Origin: Magnetococcales bacterium
GTDB lineage: Bacteria > Pseudomonadota > Magnetococcia > Magnetococcales > UBA8363
Direction: 5' to 3'
NCBI GenBank assembly: GCA_015228815.1
Contig: JADGCV010000014.1
Location: 1-42,007 of the forward strand
Length of the DNA: 42,007 nt
Below, piece after piece: positions 33,847 to 42,007 of this stretch (position 1 is its first letter; each line of letters begins with the position of its first letter). A program made the position numbers and the translations under genes. The notes under the pieces were generated by a model. The model worked only from the letters and a program-made list of their open reading frames with translations, was not told the DNA's origin and made no database searches.

Positions 33847-36465
33847 TCATTTGGCGACAATGTTGACCAATCGACCGGGAACGACGATGGTTTTCACAAC
33901 GGTCTTTCCCTGAAGATGGTGACGAACGGTGGCCTCGCCATGGGCCGCTGATTCCACGACGGCCTGGGACGCATCGGCAGGCACGGTGATCTTCGCCCGC
34001 AGTTTGCCGTTGACCTGGACGACGATGGTCACTTCCTCGCGGACCAGGGCCTGGGGATCGGGCCGGGGCCAGGGGTGATGGGCCAGGGAATCGGTGTGTC
34101 CCAGGCTTTCCCAGAGTTCCTCGGTGATGTGTGGCACCAGGGGATGGAGGAGCAGGATGGCACTCTCGGCCAGTTCCCTGAAGAGGCCCAGGTCCCGGGG
34201 ATCGGTCCGGGTCAGGGGGCGCTCCGCCAGATGCCGGGTCCCGGCATTGACCAGTTCCATCACCGCGGCGATGGCGGTGTTGAACTGGAATCGTTCCAGA
34301 TCGCGGCTGACCTTTTCGATGGTTTCATGGATTCGGGTGCGCAATCCCTTGAGTTCGGCATCCTCCGTCGTGGGGACCGCGGCCTGGGTGTCGCGGACCA
34401 TGGGGGCGATCTCGCGGACCATCCTCCAGAGACGGTTGAGAAAACGCCAGGCCCCGTCCACGCCCGAGTCGCTCCACTCCAGGTCCTGCTGCGGCGGCGC
34501 GGCGAACAGCATGAAAAGACGTGCAGTGTCCGCGCCATATCCCTGGATCAATTCCGCCGGATCGACGACGTTGTGCTTGCTCTTGGACATCTTTTCGTTG
34601 CGCCCGACGACGATGGCCTGGCGGCATTCGTGACAGACCGGTCCGCCGTCGTCCCCGGTGACGACCTCCGTGGGATAGCGCCAGCCATGGGTGGGACAGC
34701 GCAATGTGTCCTTGCGGACCATCCCCTGGGTCAGGAGCCGGCGAAAGGGTTCGTCCACCGCCACCCATCCCTCGTCCCGCAACGCCTTGTGGAAGAACCG
34801 GGCGTAGAGCAGGTGCAAGACGGCGTGTTCGATGCCGCCGATGTATTGATCGACCGGCATCCAGTAATCGACCCGTTTCCGGTCCAGGGGTCCTTCCCGA
34901 TGGTCGCGGCAACAATAGCGCAGAAAATACCAGGATGATTCCATGAACGTATCCATGGTATCGGTTTCGCGTCGGGCCGCGCCATGGCATCGGGGACAGG
35001 AAACACGGGTGAAGGATTCCAGATGGTCGAGCGGATTTCCCTGGACGGCCAGATCGACCTGTTGCGGCAGACGGACGGGAAGATCCTCCTCGGGGACCGG
35101 GACAACCCCGCATGCCGGGCAGTGGATCATCGGGATGGGATTGCCCCAGTAGCGTTGTCGGGAAATTCCCCAGTCGCGCAGGCGGTAGTTGGTCTGACGT
35201 TTTCCCAGCCCCAGACGCTCGAATTCCTCGATGACCCGTATTTTGCCGCTTTCGTTGTCCAGGCCGTCGAAGGGGGAAGAATGGACCATGGTTCCGGGGC
35301 CGGTCCATGCCTCTTTCAGTCGAGCGGCCTCCAGGGGCGGACCCGGAGGTTGAATGACGACGCGGACCGGCAATCCGTGGGCCCGGGCAAACTCGAAATC
35401 CCTCTGGTCATGGGCCGGCACCGCCATGACCGCTCCGGTCCCATAATTCATGAGGACAAAATTGGCGATGTAAACCGGTATCCGTTCCCCGGTCAGGGGA
35501 TGAATCGCCCGGTATCCGGTATCGAACCCTTTTTTTTCCAACCGTTCGAGCAGTTCCTCGCTGGTACCCGTTTTCTGGCATTCGCGGATGAACGCCGCGG
35601 CCTCGGGATTCTCCAGGGCCAGCCGCCGGGCCAGGGGATGCTCGGCGGCGATGGAACAGAAGGTGACCCCCATGAGGGTGTCGGGACGGGTGGTATAAAC
35701 GGGCAGGGTTTCGCCGAGACCTTCGATGCGAAAGGAAAACTCCAAGCCCTGGCTGCGTCCGATCCAGTTGGCCTGCATTGTGCGGACGGTGGCGGGCCAA
35801 TCGGGAAGGTGTTCCAGGCTTTCGAGAAGTTCGTCGGCATAGGCGGTGATCCGGAGAAACCATTGTGACAATTCCCGTCGTTCGACCAGGGCGCCGCTGC
35901 GCCATCCACGGCCCTCGATGACCTGTTCGTTGGCCAGGACCGTCCGATCCACCGGGTCCCAGTTGACCAGCGATTCCTTGCGGTAGACCAGTCCCCGCTC
36001 GTGGAGCTTGAGAAAGATCGCCTGTTCCCAGTGGGCGTAGTCGGGATCGCAGGTGGCGAGTTCCCGGTCCCAATCGTAGGAAAGTCCCATGGATTTCAAT
36101 TCATTGCGCATGACGGCAATGTTGCCATGGGTCCAGGTGGCGGGGTGGGAGTTTTCCTTGCGCGCCGCGTTCTCGGCGGGCATGCCGAAGGCATCCCAAC
36201 CCATGGGATTGAGGACGTTTTTGCCCAGCATCCGTTGATGACGGGCGATGACATCACCAATGGCATAGTTGCGGACATGCCCCATGTGAATACGCCCCGA
36301 GGGGTAGGGAAACATCACCAGGCAATAGAATTTTTCCCGGTCGGCCCGTTCGATCGCCCGAAAGGTCTTGTCCCGCTCCCATCGTTGCTGCCATTTGGCT
36401 TCGATGGTCTGGGGATTGTAACGGAGTTCGGCGTTGTCACTGGGATTACGGTCATCGGCGATCAT
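33847..36465 (-). CDS. leuS: Leucyl-tRNA synthetase
   Basis: Class I synthetase that charges tRNA-Leu. The start at 36465 (MIADDRNPSDNAELRYNPQ) gives 872 residues; a longer frame adds 34 residues without family similarity. The signature HIGH appears as HMGHVRNYAIGD, and KMSKS as EKMSKSKHNVVDP. The CP1 editing domain lies between (YTTRPDTLMGVTFCSIAAEHPLA, GTGAVMAVPAHDQRDFEFA). A zinc-binding segment and the anticodon-binding and C-terminal domains follow (VQVNGKLRAKI). It appears complete. No partner gene is immediately downstream. Confidence 0.97.
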   Translation of the reverse strand: MIADDRNPSDNAELRYNPQTIEAKWQQRWERDKTFRAIERADREKFYCLVMFPYPSGRIHMGHVRNYAIGDVIARHQRMLGKNVLNPMGWDAFGMPAENAARKENSHPATWTHGNIAVMRNELKSMGLSYDWDRELATCDPDYAHWEQAIFLKLHERGLVYRKESLVNWDPVDRTVLANEQVIEGRGWRSGALVERRELSQWFLRITAYADELLESLEHLPDWPATVRTMQANWIGRSQGLEFSFRIEGLGETLPVYTTRPDTLMGVTFCSIAAEHPLARRLALENPEAAAFIRECQKTGTSEELLERLEKKGFDTGYRAIHPLTGERIPVYIANFVLMNYGTGAVMAVPAHDQRDFEFARAHGLPVRVVIQPPGPPLEAARLKEAWTGPGTMVHSSPFDGLDNESGKIRVIEEFERLGLGKRQTNYRLRDWGISRQRYWGNPIPMIHCPACGVVPVPEEDLPVRLPQQVDLAVQGNPLDHLESFTRVSCPRCHGAARRETDTMDTFMESSWYFLRYCCRDHREGPLDRKRVDYWMPVDQYIGGIEHAVLHLLYARFFHKALRDEGWVAVDEPFRRLLTQGMVRKDTLRCPTHGWRYPTEVVTGDDGGPVCHECRQAIVVGRNEKMSKSKHNVVDPAELIQGYGADTARLFMLFAAPPQQDLEWSDSGVDGAWRFLNRLWRMVREIAPMVRDTQAAVPTTEDAELKGLRTRIHETIEKVSRDLERFQFNTAIAAVMELVNAGTRHLAERPLTRTDPRDLGLFRELAESAILLLHPLVPHITEELWESLGHTDSLAHHPWPRPDPQALVREEVTIVVQVNGKLRAKITVPADASQAVVESAAHGEATVRHHLQGKTVVKTIVVPGRLVNIVAK

Positions 36466-36639
36466 GGCGGCCTGGGGGTGCGGGTTGAGAGAAAATGTGA
36501 ACCGGGCGCTCGTGATCCCGATTCCCAAGGATCTGGATGAACAGAGCTTATTGATTAACACAGGCAAGCCGATCAGGCAATCGAGGATAATACGGCTTGG
36601 GTCCTGTTGAAAAAAGGCGCTCGCCTCTCCCGGAGCGTT

Positions 36640-36668
36640 TTGACATGGGGATCGGTCGTTGCTATAGT
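36640..36668 (+). promoter_or_regulatory. Sigma-70 promoter upstream of frdA
   Basis: TTGACA at 36640-36645, a 17-bp spacer, then TATAGT at 36663-36668: a near-perfect consensus. It points toward the frd operon and would start transcription near 36675, leaving a leader of about 375 nt before frdA. It could instead, or also, drive a small RNA. Confidence 0.75.
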
Positions 36669-37051
36669 CTGTTCGATGACGGCATCACGAGATTCCATGG
36701 CGGTTGCGGCCACACGGGTGTGGGAGGGGGGCCATGTGAATTTTTTACAATCAAAATATTTTCAGCAGCCAAAATTTTTTAATCGTTATTGTCGTTTCCA
36801 GCGCGGATGGAGTATGGTGGGTCCCGACTTGGTCGTGGCTGGGGGCTTCAAGGGCCCTCATGAAGGGAATCAAGTACATCGCAATCGAGGGAAATAAACG
36901 CGATGCGCCTTCACGGGTCTGGCCATGAGGCGTGGCCAATGGACGAGAAAAGGGATCGAGGCATTTATTGGGTTCGCCGTCGTGAACCCGGATTTTGGGT
37001 CGGTCTTTGGAGAAATGTGGCTCTCCGAAAGACGCAATGTTGGGAGGAACT
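36669..37051 (+). other. Long untranslated leader or small-RNA region before frdA
   Basis: About 380 bp with no convincing ORF. It contains small stem-loops such as CCACACGGGTGTGG, an A/T-rich block around 36738-36790 and a GGGTTC...GAACCC hairpin near 36973. It ends with GGGAGGAAC, a good Shine-Dalgarno site for the ATG at 37052. No known riboswitch motif was recognised. Confidence 0.5.
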
Positions 37052-38752
37052 ATGAATAGCCATGACCTGGTCATTGTCGGGGCCGGATTGTCGGGCATGC
37101 GAGCCGCCCTGGAAGGGGCGAAAGCGGGAATCGACGTGGCGATCATCAGCAAGATTCACCCTTTGCGCAGTCATTCCTGCGCCGCTCAGGGTGGAATCAA
37201 CGCCGCCATCAATCCAGAGGATTCACGGGAATCGCATGCGTTCGATACGGTCAAGGGGGCGGATTACATCGGTGACGAAGACGCCATCGACCTGATGTGT
37301 CAGGAGGCTCCGGAATGTATCCTCGAAATGGATGCGATGGGGACCCCCTTTTCCCGTTTCGAGGGGGGCATCATCGCGCAGAGGGCGTTTGGCGGGGCCA
37401 GTTTTGATCGGACCTGCTATGCCGCCGACCGCACCGGTCAGGTGCTGCTGCACACCCTTTGGGAACAGTTGGTGAAGGCGGGGGTGAAGGTTTACGAGGA
37501 GGTCAGCATTTTCAAGGTGGCCGCGGACAAGGAAGGTCACATTGTCGGCGTTGTCTGCTACGACATGAAGACGGGCGAGGTGTTTCCCGTTCGCAGCCGC
37601 GGACTGCTGATGGCGACCGGAGGTTATGGCCGGGTCTACATTTCCAACACCAATGCCACCACCAATACCGGTGACGGCATGGCCTTGGCGATGAGGGCCG
37701 GGGCGCCGCTGTCCGACATGGAGTTCGTTCAGTTCCATCCGACGGGACTTCTGACGACCGGGGTTTTGGTGACCGAAGGGGCCCGTGGCGAAGGTGGCAT
37801 TCTCATCAACTCGGAAGGGGAGCGGTTCATGGGGCGGTACGCCCCCAAGAAGAAGGAACTGGCCTCCCGTGACGTGGTCGCCCGGGCGGAACAGACCGAG
37901 ATCATGGAGGGCCGTGGCGTCAACGGGGCCATTCTTCTCGACCTGCGCCATCTTGGTGCGGAAAAGATCATGGATCGTCTGCCGCAGATTCGCGAGCTGG
38001 CCATGGATCTGGAAGGGGTCGATCCGATTCACGCGCCGATTCCGATCCGTCCGACGGTCCATTATTCGATGGGGGGCATCCGGACCGACAAGTGGGGTGA
38101 AGCCCCGGTGCCGGGTCTGTATTCCGCGGGAGAGGCAGCGTGTGTGTCGGTCCATGGGGCCAACCGCCTCGGCGGCAATTCGCTGTTGGACACCATCGTT
38201 TTCGGCAAGATCACCGGCCACTATGCGAGCACCGCCCTGGCCAAGGAAAAAGGAAAGGCCTTCCGCGATTTCCCCATGGAGGCAGTGGAAGAGGTGAAAG
38301 GGGAGATCGAAGCGCTCAAGAAGCGGAAGAATTCCGGACTGCGCCCCTCGCAGTTGCACGAGAAGATGGCCACCGCCATGAATCTGCACTGCGCCGTTTT
38401 CCGGACGCCCGAATCGCTCAAGGCGATCGAAGCGATGATCCCGGAATGGCGCGAGGGCTACGAGAAGGTCCATCTGGACGACAAATCCACCGTGTTCAAC
38501 GTCGATCTGTTGCGTGCCTGGGAGCTGCGCAACCTGATCGATCTGGCGGAATGTATCGTTCGCGGTGCCGTTGTTCGCACGGAGTCGCGGGGCGCCCATT
38601 TCCGGACCGATTTCAAGGAACGTGACGACGTCAATTGGCGCAAGCACACCATCAGCAAGTGGGATGCCGCCAACAAGAAGGTTGTGTTGAGCTATGAGAA
38701 TGTCCGCACCGTGGGAAATCCCAAATACGAGCCCATGGCCCGGACCTACTGA
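37052..38752 (+). CDS. Succinate dehydrogenase / fumarate reductase flavoprotein subunit
   Basis: The catalytic subunit that interconverts succinate and fumarate. The 566-residue form starts [19 protein letters not shown] after GGGAGGAAC. It has the FAD-binding dinucleotide fold at the N-terminus, the probable flavin-linking histidine H41 in [36 protein letters not shown], the active-site region [11 protein letters not shown] and [14 protein letters not shown], and the C-terminal YENVRTVG end. The downstream FeS and CCG-domain subunits make this a class E (SdhABE/MfrABE-type) complex. The direction (succinate oxidation or fumarate reduction) cannot be told from sequence. Confidence 0.94.
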   Translation: MNSHDLVIVGAGLSGMRAALEGAKAGIDVAIISKIHPLRSHSCAAQGGINAAINPEDSRESHAFDTVKGADYIGDEDAIDLMCQEAPECILEMDAMGTPFSRFEGGIIAQRAFGGASFDRTCYAADRTGQVLLHTLWEQLVKAGVKVYEEVSIFKVAADKEGHIVGVVCYDMKTGEVFPVRSRGLLMATGGYGRVYISNTNATTNTGDGMALAMRAGAPLSDMEFVQFHPTGLLTTGVLVTEGARGEGGILINSEGERFMGRYAPKKKELASRDVVARAEQTEIMEGRGVNGAILLDLRHLGAEKIMDRLPQIRELAMDLEGVDPIHAPIPIRPTVHYSMGGIRTDKWGEAPVPGLYSAGEAACVSVHGANRLGGNSLLDTIVFGKITGHYASTALAKEKGKAFRDFPMEAVEEVKGEIEALKKRKNSGLRPSQLHEKMATAMNLHCAVFRTPESLKAIEAMIPEWREGYEKVHLDDKSTVFNVDLLRAWELRNLIDLAECIVRGAVVRTESRGAHFRTDFKERDDVNWRKHTISKWDAANKKVVLSYENVRTVGNPKYEPMARTY

Positions 38753-38828
38753 CATGGATCAGGGACGTGTCGCCCGAGGGGATTGCTGATCGGGGCACGA
38801 CCTTCCGCAAGACCATTTGGAGTCGGTT

Positions 38829-39815
38829 ATGGCTGAGAAGACCTATACGTTTCGAGTTCAGCGCAACAAGGTCACGAGCGACGGCAAAGTGGAGTCGCGG
38901 TGGCAGGATTTCAAGTTGTCGGCCGAACCCACCACCACGGTTCTGATCTGCTTGGAGCAGATCAAGGGCCATCAGGATGGTACCCTGACCTATCGCATGT
39001 CCTGCCGTTCGGCGATCTGTGGCTCCTGCGCCATGAAGATCAGCGGTCGCACCCGCCTGGCATGCAAAACCCATGTGGAAAAAGTGGCGGACGCCGACGG
39101 GGTGATCCGGGTTTCTCCGATGACTAACCAGCCGATCCTCAAGGATATGGTGGTGGACATCCGCCCGTTCTATCGCCATGTTCACAAGATCAAGCCCTAT
39201 CTCCAGGAAGGAACGGAGAAGGATACCAACGTGGGACGGTCTTCCTATGACCAGGTGAACCACGTGACCCAGTGTATCATGTGTGGCAGTTGTTATTCCG
39301 ACTGCACCATGGCGGAAGTGAGCGACAAGTTTGTCGGGCCGGCGGCGTTGGCCAAGGCGTTCCGCTTCGTCTCCGATCCCCGGGAAGGGAAGAAGACCGC
39401 AAGGTTGCGGGAGCTTTCCGAAGAAAACCAGATGTGGAGCTGTTGTCGTTGCGCCCAGTGTGTCGAGACTTGTCCCAAGGATGTCAAACCCATGGAGGCC
39501 ATCGTCAAGCTGCGGGCGCGTGGCATGCAGAAGGGGTTTGTCGATGGGCCGGGGCCAAGGCATGCCCTGGCGTTCCACGGGGATATCCAGAAGACGGGTG
39601 ATCTCAATGAGTTCACCCTGATGCAACGGACCATCGGGTTCGTTGGCACTCTGGGTGAGATGGGGATGGCGTTGCATTTGATGAAGAAGGGGAAGATTCC
39701 CTCGCCGTTTCCGCACAAAATCGAAGGTGTGGAAGAGTTGCGTACTATCTACAGGATTCTCGAAGAGAACCCCTTGGATGTCGAAACCAAGGCCAAAGAG
39801 GTGGCTCCCGAATAG
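38829..39815 (+). CDS. Succinate dehydrogenase / fumarate reductase iron-sulfur subunit
   Basis: A 328-residue electron-transfer subunit. The [2Fe-2S] ligands are in CRSAICGSC plus a later Cys (RLACKTH). Two ferredoxin-type motifs, CIMCGSCYSDC and CCRCAQCVETCP, hold the [4Fe-4S] and the third cluster. The start ATG at 38829 follows GGAG; an upstream TTG is less likely. About 60 residues beyond the core family form a C-terminal extension (LNEFTLMQRTIGFVGTLGEM...), as in class E and methylmenaquinol-type enzymes. It lies 76 nt after the flavoprotein gene. Confidence 0.93.
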   Translation: MAEKTYTFRVQRNKVTSDGKVESRWQDFKLSAEPTTTVLICLEQIKGHQDGTLTYRMSCRSAICGSCAMKISGRTRLACKTHVEKVADADGVIRVSPMTNQPILKDMVVDIRPFYRHVHKIKPYLQEGTEKDTNVGRSSYDQVNHVTQCIMCGSCYSDCTMAEVSDKFVGPAALAKAFRFVSDPREGKKTARLRELSEENQMWSCCRCAQCVETCPKDVKPMEAIVKLRARGMQKGFVDGPGPRHALAFHGDIQKTGDLNEFTLMQRTIGFVGTLGEMGMALHLMKKGKIPSPFPHKIEGVEELRTIYRILEENPLDVETKAKEVAPE

Positions 39816-39840
39816 GGGCCGGTGTCTGGGAGAATAAAAC

Positions 39841-40725
39841 ATGTCTCTGGAATTTTCCTTTTATCCTGGTTGCGCCGGCAAACAGGTGCAAAAAGAGGCC
39901 AAAAGCGCGGCTCATGCGGTGGCGCGTGAGTTGGGGATCACCCTGCATCCCATGCCTCGGGCTTCATGTTGCGGCGCGGTGAGTCTGCGGGAATCGAAGC
40001 TGGCCTTTTCGCTGGCGGTCGCCGCTCGTATTCTTTCGGAGGCGGAAGCGGCGGGGCGCAATCTTTGTACCATCTGCAACACCTGCCTCCAGACCCTCAG
40101 TCATGCCAACTTTCGCTTCAAGCGGGAACCGGATGTCCTGGAGAAGATCAACGGTGTCCTCAAGAAGGCGGGGGTTCGTCCTTATGGGGCCACCATCAAG
40201 GTGCAGCATCTTCTCTGGGTGGTGACCGATCAGGTGGATCCGAAACTCTTGAAAAGCAAGATCACCCGTCCGTTGAAAGGGCTCAAGGTGGCTCCGTTCT
40301 ACGGTTGTCACAACCTGCGCCCTTCGGAAATCTACGAATCCAAGGCGGGGGATGAGGCGGATCATCTGGACCGGTTGATCACGACCTTGGGCGGAAGCCC
40401 GGTTTCCTATTCCGGTTCCAGGAAGTGTTGCGGGTTTCATGTCATGCTTTCCGACCCGACCGAAATGCGGTCCATGGTGGCGAAAAACTGCCTGGATGCC
40501 AAGGGGGAGGGGGCGGAATTGATGATCAGTCCGTGTACCCTGTGCGACATGTCCCTGAATGCCTATCAGATGCCGGCGGAAAAGGTGGTCGGCAAAAAGA
40601 TTGACATGCCGGAGATGAACTTTGCGCAACTTCTCGGCACCTCCATGGGACTCGACCCTGCGGAATTGGGGATGGAACGCCTTCATGTCGATCCGCGGCC
40701 TGTCCTTCAGAGCAAGGGGGTTTGA
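39841..40725 (+). CDS. CCG-domain membrane-associated subunit of class E Sdh/Frd (SdhE/FrdE/HdrB-like)
   Basis: A 294-residue protein with two cysteine-rich CCG domains: FYPGCAGK...ASCCGAVS...CTICNTCLQ and FYGCHNLRP...KCCGFHVML...SPCTLCDMSL. Related to heterodisulfide reductase subunit B, which holds an unusual [4Fe-4S] cluster in each motif. In class E succinate or fumarate reductases this subunit replaces the classical heme-containing membrane anchors and links the FeS subunit to quinone. No classic SdhC/D genes are present, and no SdhF-like small gene was seen. It starts 25 nt after the FeS subunit gene, closing the operon. Confidence 0.9.
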   Translation: MSLEFSFYPGCAGKQVQKEAKSAAHAVARELGITLHPMPRASCCGAVSLRESKLAFSLAVAARILSEAEAAGRNLCTICNTCLQTLSHANFRFKREPDVLEKINGVLKKAGVRPYGATIKVQHLLWVVTDQVDPKLLKSKITRPLKGLKVAPFYGCHNLRPSEIYESKAGDEADHLDRLITTLGGSPVSYSGSRKCCGFHVMLSDPTEMRSMVAKNCLDAKGEGAELMISPCTLCDMSLNAYQMPAEKVVGKKIDMPEMNFAQLLGTSMGLDPAELGMERLHVDPRPVLQSKGV

Positions 40726-40767
40726 GGACGGATCGTGACTGCCAGGGGGATGATGGCCTCTGGTTGA

Positions 40768-40821
40768 AGTGGTACCACTCGTTCGGCCATTTGGGAGGGT
40801 GATCCTTTCGAATGGCCGAAC
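40768..40821. promoter_or_regulatory. Palindrome and stem-loop after the frd operon
   Basis: A 12-bp palindrome AGTGGTACCACT (40768-40779) is followed at once by an 11-bp stem GTTCGGCCATT (40781-40791) / AATGGCCGAAC (40811-40821) with a 19-nt loop. No T-run follows. It could be a 3'-end hairpin for frd mRNA or an operator for the small gene at 40870. Confidence 0.45.
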
Positions 40822-40869
40822 CCGTTTTCAGGACAATGTTGTTGTTCCGGGAACATGAAGGAGACCCTC

Positions 40870-41064
40870 ATGCAATGGACCAGGGAAAAACCCAAGGAAC
40901 CGGGATGGTATTGGTGGCAACCGATTCCCAACTATACCGAAGCGGTTCTGGTCAAACAGGGATTTGCCTATCAGGTTGGCGTGGAACAGGGAAAACAGGT
41001 TGGATTGATGGCTGGGCATTGGTGGGGTCCATTGCAGGCTCCGCCACGTCGGTTGGGCGATTGA
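40870..41064 (+). CDS. Small Trp-rich protein of unknown function
   Basis: A 64-residue ORF starting MQWTREKPKEPGWYWWQPIPN, with AAGGAGA well spaced before the ATG. Trp and Tyr are unusually frequent (GWYWW, GHWWGP). The pattern W-x-x-x-x-P-x-x-P-G-x-Y-x-W resembles short phage or accessory proteins of unknown role. No membrane segment or signal. The neighbours are an frd operon upstream and a possible membrane microprotein and Rpn gene downstream. The function is not recognised. Confidence 0.6.
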   Translation: MQWTREKPKEPGWYWWQPIPNYTEAVLVKQGFAYQVGVEQGKQVGLMAGHWWGPLQAPPRRLGD

Positions 41065-41079
41065 TCAGGAGACAAACTA

Positions 41080-41220
41080 TTGAAAAAAATGGGTTTCAAT
41101 GGATTTTTCTCAGGGTTTTTATTTTTCCTTTTTTTGAAAATGCTGCTTCGATGGGTTGACCATGACGAATATCAGTCACCCGCACGACCGGTTTTTAAAG
41201 GTTCTGCTTTCCAATCCTAA
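41080..41220 (+). CDS. Possible 46-aa single-span membrane microprotein
   Basis: A TTG start 8 nt after AGGAG (41067-41071) gives LKKMGFNGFFSGFLFFLFLK, then a positively charged and polar tail, stopping at 41220. The hydrophobic stretch GFFSGFLFFLFLKMLL would span a membrane. It starts 15 nt after the Trp-rich ORF and overlaps the start of the Rpn gene by 59 nt in another frame. The Phe-rich composition partly reflects T-rich DNA, so this may be chance. Confidence 0.3.
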   Translation: MKKMGFNGFFSGFLFFLFLKMLLRWVDHDEYQSPARPVFKGSAFQS

Positions 41221-42007
41221 GATGGCGGGAACTCTGCTGCGTGAGCGCTTGCCAAAGGAAGTGGTGGCGGTGTTGTCCGATGATCCGCCAGAATTGGTGG
41301 AGGGTTCGTTCGTCGATGAGGCGTTGCGTGCCCATTTGACGGATCGGCTCTACCGGGTCAAGACGGTTACTGGTCGGGTGGCTTTGCTGTACGTGCTGAT
41401 CGAACACAAAAGCTTTCCCGACGTGCGTATCAGTTGGCAATTGTTAAACTACATGATCGAGGCGTTGAAACAATGGGAACGCGAGCATCCAGAATGGGAG
41501 CGACTTCCGGCCATCGTCCCCTTCGTGTTTTACCATGGCGCGACAGCATGGCGCGTGCCGGACGAGTTCCTGGCTTTGGTGGATGCCGAAGAAGACTGGC
41601 GTTCCTACCTGCTGAACTTCCGTTTCACGGTTTTGGATCTGGGCCAGATCGACGATCGTTCGATCTCCCGCCAGCCGGTTTTGCGTGCCTGGCTGCTGGC
41701 GGCAAAATACGCAACTCGCGATGGCCAGCAGATTCAGGTAAAAGAGTTGCTGGTCGAAGCGCTGATTCAAATCCCGAATGAAGATTTCCGATTTCTGATG
41801 CGCTATGTGGTCGAAACCTACCGCAGCTACGACGAGCCGACGGTGCGTGAAATCATTCGCAGGGTACATCCCGAGGAGGAAGTCAATATGATGTCCCTAT
41901 TTGCACAGGAAATGATTACAAAAGGGGAACAGAAGGGACGACGGGAGGGACGACGGGAGGGACGACAGGAAGGACGACAGGAGGGACGACAGGAGGGACG
42001 ACAGGAA
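41162..42007 (+). CDS. Rpn-family recombination-promoting nuclease / putative transposase, 3' partial
   Basis: The open frame continues to the last base of the window (282 codons so far). The N-terminus HPHDRFFKVLLSNPKMAGTLLRE and the following GSFVDEALRAHLTDRLYRVKT...LYVLIEHKSFPD...ISWQLLNYMIEAL match the PD-(D/E)XK core of the Rpn (YhgA-like, transposase_31) family, with D, E-x-K and Q in place. The family was linked in E. coli to RecA-independent recombination. The stop is beyond the window. The known portion ends in a GR(R/Q)E tandem repeat, common at the C-terminus of this family. Confidence 0.87.
   Translation, partial: MTNISHPHDRFLKVLLSNPKMAGTLLRERLPKEVVAVLSDDPPELVEGSFVDEALRAHLTDRLYRVKTVTGRVALLYVLIEHKSFPDVRISWQLLNYMIEALKQWEREHPEWERLPAIVPFVFYHGATAWRVPDEFLALVDAEEDWRSYLLNFRFTVLDLGQIDDRSISRQPVLRAWLLAAKYATRDGQQIQVKELLVEALIQIPNEDFRFLMRYVVETYRSYDEPTVREIIRRVHPEEEVNMMSLFAQEMITKGEQKGRREGRREGRQEGRQEGRQEGRQE
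41936..42007 (+). repeat. 12-bp tandem repeat in the Rpn gene
   Basis: Six consecutive 12-bp units, GGACGAC(G/A)GGA(G/A) in codon frame, encode Gly-Arg-Arg-Glu twice and Gly-Arg-Gln-Glu four times. The array reaches the window edge, so its total length is unknown. Unit length is a multiple of three, so copy-number change would alter protein length without a frameshift. Confidence 0.9.

Noticed and set aside
36607-36897. ORFs of 61 and 96 codons in the frd leader
   Set aside because: They run across the promoter elements and have no start signals or recognisable motifs.
37223-38755. A 510-codon minus-strand frame opposite the flavoprotein gene
   Set aside because: Antisense shadow of a well-supported gene.
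41079-41120. CTATTGAAAAAAATGGG as a seventh copy of the dispersed repeat end
   Set aside because: It lacks the GGGGTC block and the inner hairpin; T-rich sequence gives a chance likeness.

Overview
The window reads as chromosomal DNA of a motile Gram-negative proteobacterium. The gene orders mnmG-rsmG-parA-parB-dnaB-alr, topA-dprA-plsY and purN-purM / DUF2066-pgsA-hda are proteobacterial. The mix of a dCache-type chemoreceptor, a hemerythrin fusion sensor and a class E succinate/fumarate reductase would fit a deep-branching alphaproteobacterial or magnetotactic-coccus (Magnetococcales-like) lineage. That placement is inference; no rRNA, tRNA or magnetosome gene is visible here. The parAB genes and a near-consensus parS site suggest the replication-origin side of the chromosome.

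Layout. 1-7091: one minus-strand operon mnmG > rsmG > parA > parB > dnaB > alr (tRNA modification, rRNA methylation, chromosome partition, replicative helicase, D-alanine supply), bracketed by identical inverted 71-bp repeats. 7092-12193: topA, then plsY > LysM-like protein > dprA, all on the minus strand. 12398-18109: ssb, then purN/purM on the minus strand, divergent from DUF2066-pgsA-hda-radC on the plus strand; a parS site sits on the radC start codon. 18110-18824: no gene, but a 465-bp palindromic element made of nested hairpins. 18825-23881: a Gld-type ABC system (ATPase, permease/auxiliary fusion, DUF4340 protein).

24000-28473 is an accessory islet. It holds an IS110-family transposase flanked by diverged direct repeats, an oligopeptide-type ABC ATPase, a solute-binding-protein fragment and a radical SAM enzyme, closed by half of the palindromic element. 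28532-33789: a chemoreceptor divergent from an 876-aa fusion of metallo-beta-lactamase fold, two cyclic-nucleotide domains and hemerythrin, probably oxygen or redox behaviour. 33847-36465: leuS. 36640-40725: a consensus sigma-70 promoter, a long leader and an frdA-frdB-frdE operon. 40870-42007: two small ORFs and an Rpn-type nuclease/transposase running off the end, ending in a 12-bp tandem repeat.

The most unusual signal is a dispersed repeat family with ends ATTGAAAGAAAAAAGGGGTC, at six places. Two copies contain arrays of hairpins whose stems differ in sequence yet stay paired, while the loops keep an AAAAACC/GGTTTTT core. This looks like a structurally constrained non-autonomous element or RNA.
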